DNA of 64,000 bases from JAUIIK01 sp963745675 (GTDB taxonomy: Bacteria > Chloroflexota > Chloroflexia > Thermomicrobiales > CFX8). Under the pieces are notes generated by a model that saw nothing but the letters and a program-made list of their open reading frames with translations, searched no databases and was not told the DNA's origin. The position numbers and the translations under genes are program-made. How positions within the stretch are numbered: position 1 is the first letter of the stretch; each line of letters begins with the position of its first letter. Location of the stretch: positions 558,001 through 622,000 of the forward strand of contig CAVUYM010000009.1 of the NCBI GenBank assembly GCA_963745675.1. Direction: 5' to 3'. Below are positions 38,698-47,598 of this stretch, one piece after another.

Positions 38698-39939
38698 TCA
38701 GGCGTTGCCTGCCATCCGGGTGGCGAGCGCTTGGATCAAGCGAGCGCCGTTGATCGTCTCTTCAAGGGCGACGCGGCCACTTGTATTTTCCGGGTTTCTG
38801 CCGACCGCCGCGTATCCGACCGTTGGAATCCCAAACGACTCGATGACTCCGGCCGGGTTGAGTCCCGGAACCGTCTTGAGAACACGCGGGTAGGCCTCTC
38901 GAAGAGCGGCGATGTTGGATTTGCCGATGACCGGAGGACGCACCATCAGCGTTTGCACTTCTGCGCCGGGAACCGTTCTTTGAAGTACCGGATCGCGCTT
39001 TGACCGACGTGCCGGGCATCTTGGCCGGGAACGAGATGGATATCGATGACTGCTTCGGCTGAAACCGGCAGATAGGGCTGACGGTCATCGAGTTCGCATG
39101 CTTCGTACGACGATTCCGGGCGCAAGAAATACGCCCATTGCCAGATGTGATGACGAGAGCTTGACGTCGCCCGGTGCGACTCGGTGTAGCCAGGCCGCCG
39201 GTGCGGCCGGCAATTTCCTGGTAGACCTCCATCCCGGCGGAGTCTACATCTTCGAGCCCATCGTAAAATCCATCAAGGCGAACTTCATGATCCTCAGAGA
39301 CGATGTAGGACGAGGGCATGTGCCAAGCTGTCGGCCGAGATCCGATACGACGCCTCCAAAATGAGCTTCGGCATAATGGTGATTGGATGTTGCACGTATT
39401 TGTAGTGTGAGCCGTCCGGCGGCGGAATGAATGATAAACGGGGCGGGAATAGGCAGATCGGTAGCTTCCCAGATGCCTGCCTTAAAGCGGTGGGCATTAG
39501 ATCGAAGCCAGGTCTCAAGCGTCAGAGAGCCGGCATTTCTGATCCGTTTCAACGACGAGCGTGTAGCGACCGCCCCTCTCCGGATCGAGTTCAGCAGCTA
39601 CGGCCGCGACGACGCCGGCTTTGCGAAGGATTCCCGGACCACTGACTGATGTGTCTCGAAACGATGGCGGCTGGCCGGAATGGCTACTTGCGAATGGATC
39701 GGCATCGTCCATGTATGTAACGAGAAGCAACGGTCCGTTGCCGGCGACGACGAGCGGAGAAAATCCCTCCGGCGCAAACCAGTCTACGCTGCTCCAACCC
39801 TCGACATGCGGTCGTATACGAAGCGAGCCGCGCGCTCGACAGACTCGGGGTCGCTGACAAACGCAGGCATCGCCCCGAGTATCCGAAGCATTCGACGAAT
39901 GGTATTCGTCATAGAATTCTGGTCGACGTCGATCGTCAT
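38698..39939 (-). CDS. M20-fold metallopeptidase-like protein with substituted metal site, frameshifted
   Basis: About 410 residues in at least five frames. The start MTIDVDQNSMTNTIRRML leads to SVERAARFVYDRMSRVGA, then VTYMDDADPFASSHSGQPP, GGRYTLVVETDQNAGSL, AVIDIHLVPGQDARHVGQSA (dimerisation-domain strand), VQTLMVRPPVIGKSNIAALREAYP and GIPTVGYAAVGRNPENTSG. This layout is that of M20 deacylases, but the HxD pair appears as YMD and the late histidine position reads ENTSG. If the alignment is right, zinc binding is lost and the protein is a pseudo-enzyme. First gene of the minus-strand run that leads to nurA. Confidence 0.6.
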
Positions 39940-40132
39940 GCCGAGTCCATCTTAGAAATCCCGGTTAGCCCGGCAGCCAGTAACATCGCCACAGTCTAGC
40001 GGAGTGTTGCAAAAAGCGGAACGTGACCAAAGTCAGAGGCATTGACCGCCATGCCCTGCCGGTGCTAGACATTTGGGACTGTAAGACTGGCTCATCGATT
40101 GTCGTTTGATTGTAGACAGGGAGAAACAAACA

Positions 40133-40516
40133 ATGGCTGGAGAAGTCATCAGCACTGAGAATGCCCCCGGCGCGATTGGTCCATACTCGCAGGCGATAAA
40201 ACTCGGAAATCTGTTCTTTACCGCCGGCCAGATACCTCTTGACCCGGCAACCGGTCAAATTGTTGAAGGTGACATCAAGGCGCAGACGGAGCGCGTCATG
40301 CAGAACGTGGTCGCGATTCTCGAAGCTGCAGGCAGCTCGATTGACAATGTCGTCAAAACTACCTGCTTCCTGGCCGACCTCGGAGATTTCGCCGCATTCA
40401 ATGAGGTGTATGCGAAATACATGGGCTCGAACCGTCCGGCTCGTTCGACAGTCGAAGTTTCTGCATTGCCGGCCGGTGCGCTCGTCGAGGTCGAAACCGT
40501 CGCCGATTGTAGCTAG
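40133..40516 (+). CDS. ridA: RidA-family enamine/imine deaminase
   Basis: 127 residues, intact. The RidA signature is clear: AIGPYSQAIKLGNLFFTAGQIPLDP at the start, QTERVMQNVVAILEAAGSS, VVKTTCFLADLGDFAAFNEVY and RPARSTVEVSALPAGALVEVETVA, with the arginine that binds the 2-imino acid. It detoxifies reactive imines made by PLP enzymes. I chose ATG 40133 after AGGGAGAAA rather than the in-frame start at 40106, which has no ribosome site. Confidence 0.93.
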   Translation: MAGEVISTENAPGAIGPYSQAIKLGNLFFTAGQIPLDPATGQIVEGDIKAQTERVMQNVVAILEAAGSSIDNVVKTTCFLADLGDFAAFNEVYAKYMGSNRPARSTVEVSALPAGALVEVETVADCS

Positions 40517-40552
40517 CTGAACGCTGGCTGGTCATCTGAAAAGAGCAGCAAC

Positions 40553-42293
40553 ATGAGTTCCCCGGAATCATGGATTGATGAAGTCGCGTCAGAGAACCTT
40601 TGCGCAGTCAATGCCGGTATCGCGCAGTGGGTTCGCATGACAGGAACTGAGGATGAGCGCAAAGCGTTCGACTTTCGTAGCCGAAACGCTCAAAGGCTAC
40701 GGACTGGACACGACGCTGCACTTGCCCACGTGCCTGGTCAGCAATCCGGTTTCCGGGGAGCTTTCCGTTGATGGAACCGAATTCGCCTGCATCACGCACT
40801 CTTTTTCCACCTCGACCGCGTCGAGCGGCGTGGCCGGCAAGCTCGTCTATGCCGGATGCCGGGACCGATGCGGAACTTGGCGCGGTCGAAGCGCGCGGCA
40901 AGGTGGTGCTGACTGACGGCCTCGCGAGCCCGCAGAAGGCAGCAGCTGCAACCCGCGCTGGCGTCAGGGCGTTCGTCTGTATATCCGGGCGAACAGTTGC
41001 ACGAGATGACTGTCAGCCCCGTCTGGGGCTCGCCAACGCCGGATTCACTCGGCTCACTGCCCAGAATTCCGGTGGTTTCCGTCGACTCCGAGAATGGCGC
41101 AAAGCTAAAGGAACTGATCGACGCTGGTAACACTCGTGCGCGAGTGACGACGGACGTTGATACCCGTTGGCGGCCGATTCCGGTACTTATTGCGGATCTG
41201 GACGTGGCTGGACGCGACTATGTGCTCTTCAGCGGCCACGTCGATTCCTGGCACTATGGCGCGATGGACAATGGCAGTGCGAACGCCACGATGATCGAGG
41301 TGGCGCGCGTACTGGCAGATCATCGTGATGAATCTGCGACGCGGGGTCCGGTTCGCATTCTGGTCGGGACATTCCCAGGCACGCTACGCCGGTTCCACCT
41401 GGTTCGCCGATGCTTACTGGTTCGATCTGCGAGACAACTGTGTTTCGCATGTGAACGTCGACTCGACCGGCGGCATAGGAGCAACCGATCTCACGACGGC
41501 AAACACGATGGCCGAGACGTTCGATTTTGCCTCCGATGTGATCCAGCGCCAGACGGGCCAGGAGTTGATCTACCAGCGTTTTGGGCGCGCCGGGGACCAG
41601 TCCTTCTGGGGTATCGGTCTGCCTGCGATTTTCATGTCGATCTCGCAGCAGGGGACGCCGGCAGACGTCACGGCCGACCTTCTGCGGCTGACAGGCGGAA
41701 CCGGCGCCCGCAGTGGGGGACTGGGCTGGTGGTGGCACACGACTGAGGACACGCTCGACAAGATCGATCCCGAGCATCACGTCCGTGATACGAAGATCTA
41801 TGTTGAGGTCGTTGGGCGGCTCGCAACCGACCCAGTCATTGCCGTTCGATCTGTCCGGACCAATCGATGAGATGAGCGCAGAAGTTGCGAATCTGCGTAG
41901 ACGAATGGAAACGCGCAAGCGGACTTCCCGAGGACGACCTGCCTGACTTCGACGCGTTGCGGCAGGAGCTTGTTGCTGCAAGCGGCGCCTGGGAATCCGT
42001 GAACTCCCAGCTTCGAGCTGCTGAACTCTCAGACGAGCAGGCTGCCGCGCTGAAGTGGAGCGATTGTGACGGCTGCCAAGCACCTCATGCCGGCGAACTA
42101 CACAGCTGCCGGCGAATTCGATCATGACCCAGCGCTCGGCGCGCGTGCCCTTCCATCACTGCATCCGCTTATGGAGTTAGCGGCAATGACCGATGACGAA
42201 ATGTGGGCATCGATTCACAAGGTTCGTCGCGCAATCAATGGTGTACGGTACCGTGTGAGAGGTGCGCGGGAGGCGCTGGAAGCCGTCAATTAA
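40553..42293 (+). CDS. M28-family peptidase-like protein with PA insert, frameshifted
   Basis: About 580 residues in several frames (changes near 40660, 40850, 40985, 41340-41390, 41850 and 42060). The PA-like insert (VEARGKVVLTDGLASPQKAAAA) precedes the peptidase core: YVLFSGHVDSWHYGAMDNGSANATMI (first zinc histidine and aspartate), VAFWSGHS-type strand read as FAFWSGHSQARYAGS, VSHVNVDSTGG (aspartate) and GWWWHTTEDTLDKID (last histidine). The usual catalytic Glu-Glu of M28 falls where the sequence has GHS, so the subgroup is unusual. A helical C-terminal domain ends VRYRVRGAREALEAVN. It is followed by tRNA-Val. Confidence 0.78.
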
Positions 42294-42308
42294 GGCTGAT
42301 TCCCATGC

Positions 42309-42314
42309 TATACT
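42309..42314 (+). promoter_or_regulatory. -10 element before tRNA-Val
   Basis: TATACT ending 9 bases before the mature 5' end of the tRNA, the right distance for initiation. The -35 region is poor, so this is a modest call. Confidence 0.4.
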
Positions 42315-42323
42315 GACCGAAAT

Positions 42324-42397
42324 GGGCGCGTAGCTCAGCTGGCTAGAGCGCACGGTTCACATCCGTGAGGTCACTGGTTCAAGTCCAGTCGTGCCCA
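42324..42397 (+). tRNA. tRNA-Val (anticodon CAC)
   Basis: A full cloverleaf: acceptor GGGCGCG / CGTGCCC with one G-U pair, D arm GCTC/GAGC, anticodon arm CACGG-TTCACAT-CCGTG giving anticodon CAC (reads GTG), T arm CTGG-TTCAAGT-CCAG, discriminator A. CCA is not encoded (A then CTCC follows). Confidence 0.95.
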
Positions 42398-42481
42398 CTC
42401 CGGGGGAATGTGGATTTGAGACCCTCACTTTATCCGACCATACCCTTATTGCCTGAGTGGGCTCCGTAAGGAGGAGCGTCA

Positions 42482-42952
42482 ATGGTGATGAATCAACCTA
42501 TCGTGTTGACCCCTGATGGCAGGGACCGTCTTGCGGAGGAATTGCAACACTTACGCGATTCTGACTTGCCGCGCCTGCAGCAGCGCGTACGCGAGCTGAG
42601 TGAGTCAGGCGACATATCCGACGACAGCGATATTGAAGTGACGAAAGACGAGTTGATCCAACTCGAAAATCGCATCCGGGATATCGAATGGATGCTTGAA
42701 GAGGCTACGATTGTCGAGCATCAGCGTGGCGTCGAGAAAGTCGAGATCGGCTCGACTGTGACCGTCGTCGCTGATGACGGCGAAAGCGATACATGGCTGA
42801 TTGTTGGTCCGCATGAATCCGATGCTGCTGCGGGCCGCATTTCCAACGTCTCGCCGGTTGGTGCTGCGCTGATAGGTAAACGGGTTGGCGATAAGATCAG
42901 CGTGGATGCCCCGGCGGGCAAGATCGAATATCAGATCTCCGAGGTGCAATAG
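42482..42952 (+). CDS. greA: transcript cleavage factor GreA/GreB family
   Basis: 156 residues. An N-terminal coiled coil (RLAEELQHLRDSDLPRLQQRVRELSESGD...) with the acidic tip SGDISDDSDIEVTKDE, then a FKBP-like C-terminal domain with VEIGSTVTVVADDGE and GRISNVSPVGAALIGKRVGD, and the ending PAGKIEYQISEV. The acidic tip normally reaches the RNA polymerase active site to rescue backtracked complexes; here the usual glutamate of LSEN is aspartate. Strong ribosome site AAGGAGGAG. It is followed by a strong terminator before lysS. Confidence 0.92.
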   Translation: MVMNQPIVLTPDGRDRLAEELQHLRDSDLPRLQQRVRELSESGDISDDSDIEVTKDELIQLENRIRDIEWMLEEATIVEHQRGVEKVEIGSTVTVVADDGESDTWLIVGPHESDAAAGRISNVSPVGAALIGKRVGDKISVDAPAGKIEYQISEVQ

Positions 42953-42978
42953 ACGCGCCGAACAACGCTCGAAGCTTA

Positions 42979-43020
42979 ACCCGCCGCGGTCAACGAAAGC
43001 TGTCGCGGCGGGTATTTTTT
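42979..43020 (+). terminator. intrinsic terminator after greA
   Basis: ACCCGCCGCGG (42979-42989), loop, then CGCGGCGGGT and A-TTTTTT (to 43020). Ten base pairs with a G/C-rich stem and a T-run, 27 bases after the greA stop. Confidence 0.88.
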
Positions 43021-43053
43021 GTGGCTGCGAATTGAGGACGAAGGGACGCTTGG

Positions 43054-44539
43054 ATGGAATTGGAACTCAACGAACAACAAGCTATACGCTCGGCCAAAAT
43101 GCATGAACTGCGCGAAGCAGGGATCGAACCGTATCCGACGCGCTCAGCTCGCACCCACACGACACAAGAAGCTACGGGGCGATATGAAGATATTGAGGAT
43201 GATCTAGAAGATGGCCGTGATTCGGCGCAGATCACGATTGCCGGGCGCGTACAGACAATTAGAGATATGGGCCGTTCAATCTTCACTCATCTAGAGGACG
43301 GTCACGGTCAACTTCAGATCTATTTGCGCAAGAATGGGCTTCTTGAAGGCGATATCTCCTGGTTTAGCTCTTACGTTGATCGTGGCGACATCATCGAAGC
43401 GCGGGGCCAGCTGTTCCGTACCCGCACCGGTGAGATAACGCTGGAAGTCGCTCACTGGACGATGCTATCGAAAGCAGTGTCTCCGCCACCGGAGAAGTGG
43501 CACGGGTTGTCCGATGTCGAAGAGCGCTTTCGCCGTCGCTACGTCGATCTCTTTACGAACCCGGAGGTACGGGAAGCATTTCGTACGCGCACAAAGATGA
43601 TCTCGGCCGTGCGGACGTACCTGGACGGCCAGGGATTCCTGGAGGTTGAGACGCCGACATTGCAACCGCTCTATGGCGGGGCACTGGCTAAGCCATTTAC
43701 GACCTATCACAACAGTCTCGAACAGACGCTCTATCTTCGGATCGCCGATGAGCTTTATCTCAAGCGGCTTATTGTCGGTGGTTTCGAGCGCGTCTATGAA
43801 ATCTGCAAAGACTTCCGCAACGAGGGCGTCGACCGAAACCACCAGCCGGAATTCACGATGCTCGAGTTCTATATGGCCTATGGCGACTATGAGACAGTGA
43901 TGGCGCTCGTCGAAGAGATGCTCGAGGAAGTCGTGCTCAAACTAAAGGGCACGACGACCATCGAGTACGAGGGACAGAAATTGGATTTCCGGCGACCGTG
44001 GCGCCGGCTCGATCTTGCGGATGCGATCTTCGAGGAGACGGGCATCGACTTCAACGAAAATCGTGACCAGCAGGCGTTGATGGAAAAGGCGTCGGCTGCC
44101 GGGGTTGAAGCTTCCGCCCGATACGCCGTGGCCGAAAATAGTCGATGAATTGATGAAGACTTTCGTGCGTCCAAGAGTCGTGCAACCGACGTTTCTCGTC
44201 AACTATCCCGTGGAGCTCTCACCGCTCGCGAAACGACAGAGCGGAAGTGACATAACAGTCGAGCGATTTCAGCCGATGGTGGCCGGGACTGAAATCGGCA
44301 ATGGCTACACCGAGATAAATGATCCATTCGACCAGTACCGGCGCTTCCAGGCCCAGGTCGAGCAGCGTGAAGCCGGCGATGACGAGACGATGCCGATCGA
44401 CATCGACTATGTCGAAGCCCTGATGTACGGAATGCCGCCGACAGGTGGATTCGGATTGGGGATCGATCGTTTGGCGATGCTGCTGACTGGCCAGCACTCG
44501 ATTCGAGAGGTGATTCTCTTTCCCGCTATGCGCTCCTGA
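43054..44539 (+). CDS. lysS: lysyl-tRNA synthetase, class II, one frameshift
   Basis: About 495 residues. OB-fold anticodon domain (ITIAGRVQTIRDMGRSIFTHLED), motif 1 region (RTRTKMISAVRTYLDGQGFLEVETPTLQ), motif 2 FRNEGVDRNHQPEFTMLEFYMAY, and motif 3 GGFGLGIDRLAMLLTGQHSIREV. The frame breaks near 44105 in a GGGG run; dropping one G restores LKLPPDTPWPKIVDELMKTF. Charging of lysine is essential, so the break must be a sequence error. The start at ATG 43054 follows GGACGCTTGG. Confidence 0.94.
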
Positions 44540-44709
44540 GGGTGAGGCCGTGGGCGAAGCCTTCATGTGGCGGGTGGTTTATGATCGCCTAATCAAGAAA
44601 AGCCCTACCTGGCGATCCTGCCACACAGAATCGCATCGTAAACTCCTCACAGAGCTAAGCAAAGGTGTGTCGGGTTTCGCGTGCAAAGCGGAAATCAAGA
44701 AGATGACTG

Positions 44710-45351
44710 TCAATTTCTAATACCGGAGATTTTGGTTGCGAGCTTCAGGTCAGCGACGATCATGGCCCGTTCGTGGTCAGACTTCTCCCGGTCGACGAGA
44801 TTGACGAGTCGCATAACGTAGGCTGGTTGACTCGTAGCGATCACGACAATGCCATCTGAACGTCGATGTTCCTGTCCGCGCTGTTCGGTAAGTCTGAAGT
44901 CCGGCGAGATCAATGCTCTGGCTGCCGGAGATCCCATCGCGACAATCACCGTTGGCCTGACGTACTGGATTTCAAGATTGAGCCAGCGCGAACAGGCGCG
45001 GATCTCAGATGTTCGTGCGGGCTGGTTTTCGAGGCGGCCATCACGGCGGCGACCCTCGAAACAGCGGAGCAGGTTCGTGATCCAGACTTCGTCGCGGCTG
45101 GTACCGGCCTCCTCCAACAGTTGATCCAGCAAGTCACCTGCAGGTCCTGTGTAGGGTAGGCCGGTCGAGTCGTCCGTCGAGCTTGGTGCTTCGCCAACTA
45201 GCATGAGGTTTGCATTTGGATCGCCAGCGCCAAAAACGACCTGGCGGCGCGTATCGGCGCGACCACAAGCGCGACACCCGAGAGCGTCGCTTCGGACTTC
45301 GTCGATGCTGGTGTAGAGAGGGAGTTCCATCATTTCGAAGCGCTCTTTCAT
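44710..45351 (-). CDS. family-4-type uracil-DNA glycosylase with altered late motif
   Basis: 213 residues, intact frame. Fe-S cysteines: GCRACG (about residues 26-29), LLRCFEG and RACSRW. Motif A reads LVGEAPSSTDDSTGLPYTGPAGDLLDQLL, where the family usually has GEAPG followed by ED, and WITNLLRC is typical. The late motif usually THPAYLLR reads TSQPAYVMR: the histidine is glutamine. So the protein may be inactive, retuned or specific for another base. This is the second UDG-superfamily member in the window; the one near 34 kb keeps its histidine. Confidence 0.83.
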   Translation of the reverse strand: MKERFEMMELPLYTSIDEVRSDALGCRACGRADTRRQVVFGAGDPNANLMLVGEAPSSTDDSTGLPYTGPAGDLLDQLLEEAGTSRDEVWITNLLRCFEGRRRDGRLENQPARTSEIRACSRWLNLEIQYVRPTVIVAMGSPAARALISPDFRLTEQRGQEHRRSDGIVVIATSQPAYVMRLVNLVDREKSDHERAMIVADLKLATKISGIRN

Positions 45352-45409
45352 CCTGCGGTAGAGTCTAGGAGTCAGATTGCGAGCTAATGCAGACTATTCG
45401 GTTTAGGAG

Positions 45410-46412
45410 ATGAGTATGACAGAGATGACGGCAGCGGAGCGGGTGCAGGCAGCCCTGAGTGGTGAGGATCTGGATCATCCTCCGGTAAGTCTTTGGCGGC
45501 ATTTTCCGGAGCAGGATCAGAGCGCCGAAGAGCTGGCTGCGTCGACATTGCGTTGGCAGGAGATGCTTGATCTGGACTTCATCAAGCTGATGCCTCCCGG
45601 CGATTATGCAACGATCGATTGGGGCGCCACGAGCGAGTATCAGGGCGCGCCCGGTGGCACCCGTGAAACGACGTACTACCCGATCCAAACGCCGGAGGAC
45701 TGGCTCAAAATTGGAACGGTCGCAGTTACGGAAGGCTTCAACGCCCATGTCGTCGATGCTTGCCGCCTCGTCCGCGCCGGCGTAGGCCCAGACGTGCCGG
45801 TCCTCCAAACGATCTTCAGTCCGCTCACAATTGGCAACAAGCTATCGAACGGCCTGGTCATCGACCATCTGCGCAGCCATCCGGAGAATGTGCATCAGGC
45901 GCTTAATGCGATCCGGGATGTGACGATCGAGATGACGAAGGCGTCGCTCGCTGCTGGCGCTGACGGCGTATTCTTCGCCAGTCAGTGCGCAACAAGTGAC
46001 CTGGTCAGCCGTGAAGAGTATGACGAATTTGGCGTCGCCTACGATGGTCCGGTATTGGCGGCGGCGCGCGAAGGTGGCAGTACCTTCACGATGATCCACA
46101 TCCACGGTGAAAATACCTTCTTCGACCTCATGGCCGGCTACGACGGTCACGCGATCAACTGGCATGACCGGCGTGTAGGCCCAGCCATCCGCGAGGTATT
46201 GTCATCGTATCCGGAACGTGCCGCTGTCGGCTGGTATCGACGAAAAAGCCGTTGCTACGATGACCTCTGCGCAAGTTGCAGAACAAGTCCGAGATGCTCG
46301 CCTACAATCAGGCGACCGGCGTTTGCTCATTGGGCCCGGCTGCGTGGCTTTAGTCGCTACGCCGGAGGAGAATCTGCGCGCAGCCGTAGCCGCGGCACGT
46401 CAGGGATCGTGA
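45410..46412 (+). CDS. uroporphyrinogen-decarboxylase-family protein, one frameshift
   Basis: About 330 residues with the URO-D TIM barrel: ERVQAALSGEDLDHPPVSLWRHF, FIKLMPPGDYATIDWG, VLQTIFSPLTIGNKL, GADGVFFASQCATSDLVSREEYDEF and HINWHDR-type strand before a change near 46225 into GIDEKAV and DRRLLIGPGCVALVATPEENLRAAV. It lacks the N-terminal arginines expected of HemE, so it is probably a URO-D-like methyltransferase or decarboxylase of unknown substrate rather than the heme enzyme. No heme genes are near. It converges on the AI-2E gene, overlapping 13 bases. Confidence 0.8.
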
Positions 46413-47539
46413 TGGGTCAGTGGCCCGGCTGGAGATAGTTCGCTCTCGTTCTCCTCTTCGGGATGTTCCAAGCGCCCGTAAACATAGGTGAAGACATCGC
46501 GGGCTATGGCGGCCAAAGGCACGATAATGACTATGCCGAGGAAACCCCACATTGCGCCGCCAACGACGAGCAGCATCATGATCAAGGCCGGGTTCATATT
46601 CACGGCGTTGCCCTGTACCCTGGGCACCAGGAAGGTGTTTTCCAATTGCTGGATGCCCAGGGACAGTATCCCGACGAGAATTAGTTTGTCGGGGTCCGTC
46701 GCGAGAACGACGATAGCGGCGACGATGAATGATATCCAGGGGCCAAGGATCGGAACCATTTCGAAGATTCCGGCGACGATACCGAGGACAAGCGGCTGTT
46801 GGACGCCGATGACCCACATTCCGATGCCGGTAACGACACCGACGATGAGCCCGAGAAATAGCTGGCCACGAATATAGGAGGCCAGTATGCGGTCGACGAT
46901 GCGGATGATCTGATAGACGTCTTCACGCAATTCTTCCGGCCATAGTTTGTAGAAGTAGGCCATGCCCTTGCGCTCGTCCTTGAGGACGTAGAAGAGCCAC
47001 AACGGTAGTAGGACTAACCCCGTCACCAGGCTTAAGAAGCGCTGAATCGAACCTATCGTTGTCGATGCGACGCGGGTGCCAAACTGACTAAGATACGACG
47101 TGATCTGATCGAGATTTGCCTCGATTTGTTTCTTGACTTCTGGAGGTACCTCATCTTCGTAGCGGTGATTCCAGTAGTCGACTTCCTGACGGGAATCCTC
47201 CCAGTACGAGGGAAGATCATCGACGAATTGCTGCGTCTGATCGACAAGAGCGGGAATCGCGGTCATGGCCAGGATGATCATGACCGCGATGAACACCATA
47301 TAGATTTCCAGTATCGCCAGCATCCGTACGGTGTCAGGGCGCATTCGTCGCCGGAATGGCACGGTCGCTTCGAATTTCTTCACCAATGGTGAGAGTAGAT
47401 AGGCGATGATCCCGCCGATTGCGAAGGGCAGCAACGCCCCGCGCACCGACCAGAGGATCGAGGCCAAAACGAGGAGCCCACCGATAACGAGCAGTGCACG
47501 GTAGGTGTCGCGACGATCTGCTCCCTCGACAGGCTCCAC
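46400..47539 (-). CDS. AI-2E/PerM-family membrane transporter
   Basis: 379 residues, intact, about seven hydrophobic spans. Signatures: ALLPFAIGGIIAYLLSPLV early; FVLLPLWLFYVLKDERKGM centrally; GLIVGVVTGIGMWVIGVQQPLVLGIVAG and FEMVPILGPWISFIVA late; MLLVVGGAMWGFLGIVIIVPLAAIARDVFTY near the end. The family (formerly UPF0118) exports small molecules, in some species the autoinducer-2 signal; the substrate here is open. Confidence 0.88.
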   Translation of the reverse strand: MEPVEGADRRDTYRALLVIGGLLVLASILWSVRGALLPFAIGGIIAYLLSPLVKKFEATVPFRRRMRPDTVRMLAILEIYMVFIAVMIILAMTAIPALVDQTQQFVDDLPSYWEDSRQEVDYWNHRYEDEVPPEVKKQIEANLDQITSYLSQFGTRVASTTIGSIQRFLSLVTGLVLLPLWLFYVLKDERKGMAYFYKLWPEELREDVYQIIRIVDRILASYIRGQLFLGLIVGVVTGIGMWVIGVQQPLVLGIVAGIFEMVPILGPWISFIVAAIVVLATDPDKLILVGILSLGIQQLENTFLVPRVQGNAVNMNPALIMMLLVVGGAMWGFLGIVIIVPLAAIARDVFTYVYGRLEHPEEENESELSPAGPLTHHDP

Positions 47540-47598
47540 TGTTCCTCCCCCGTTTTCTATCTTCGACCAGACACCGGATTTCCGGCGGGGTTACAGAA

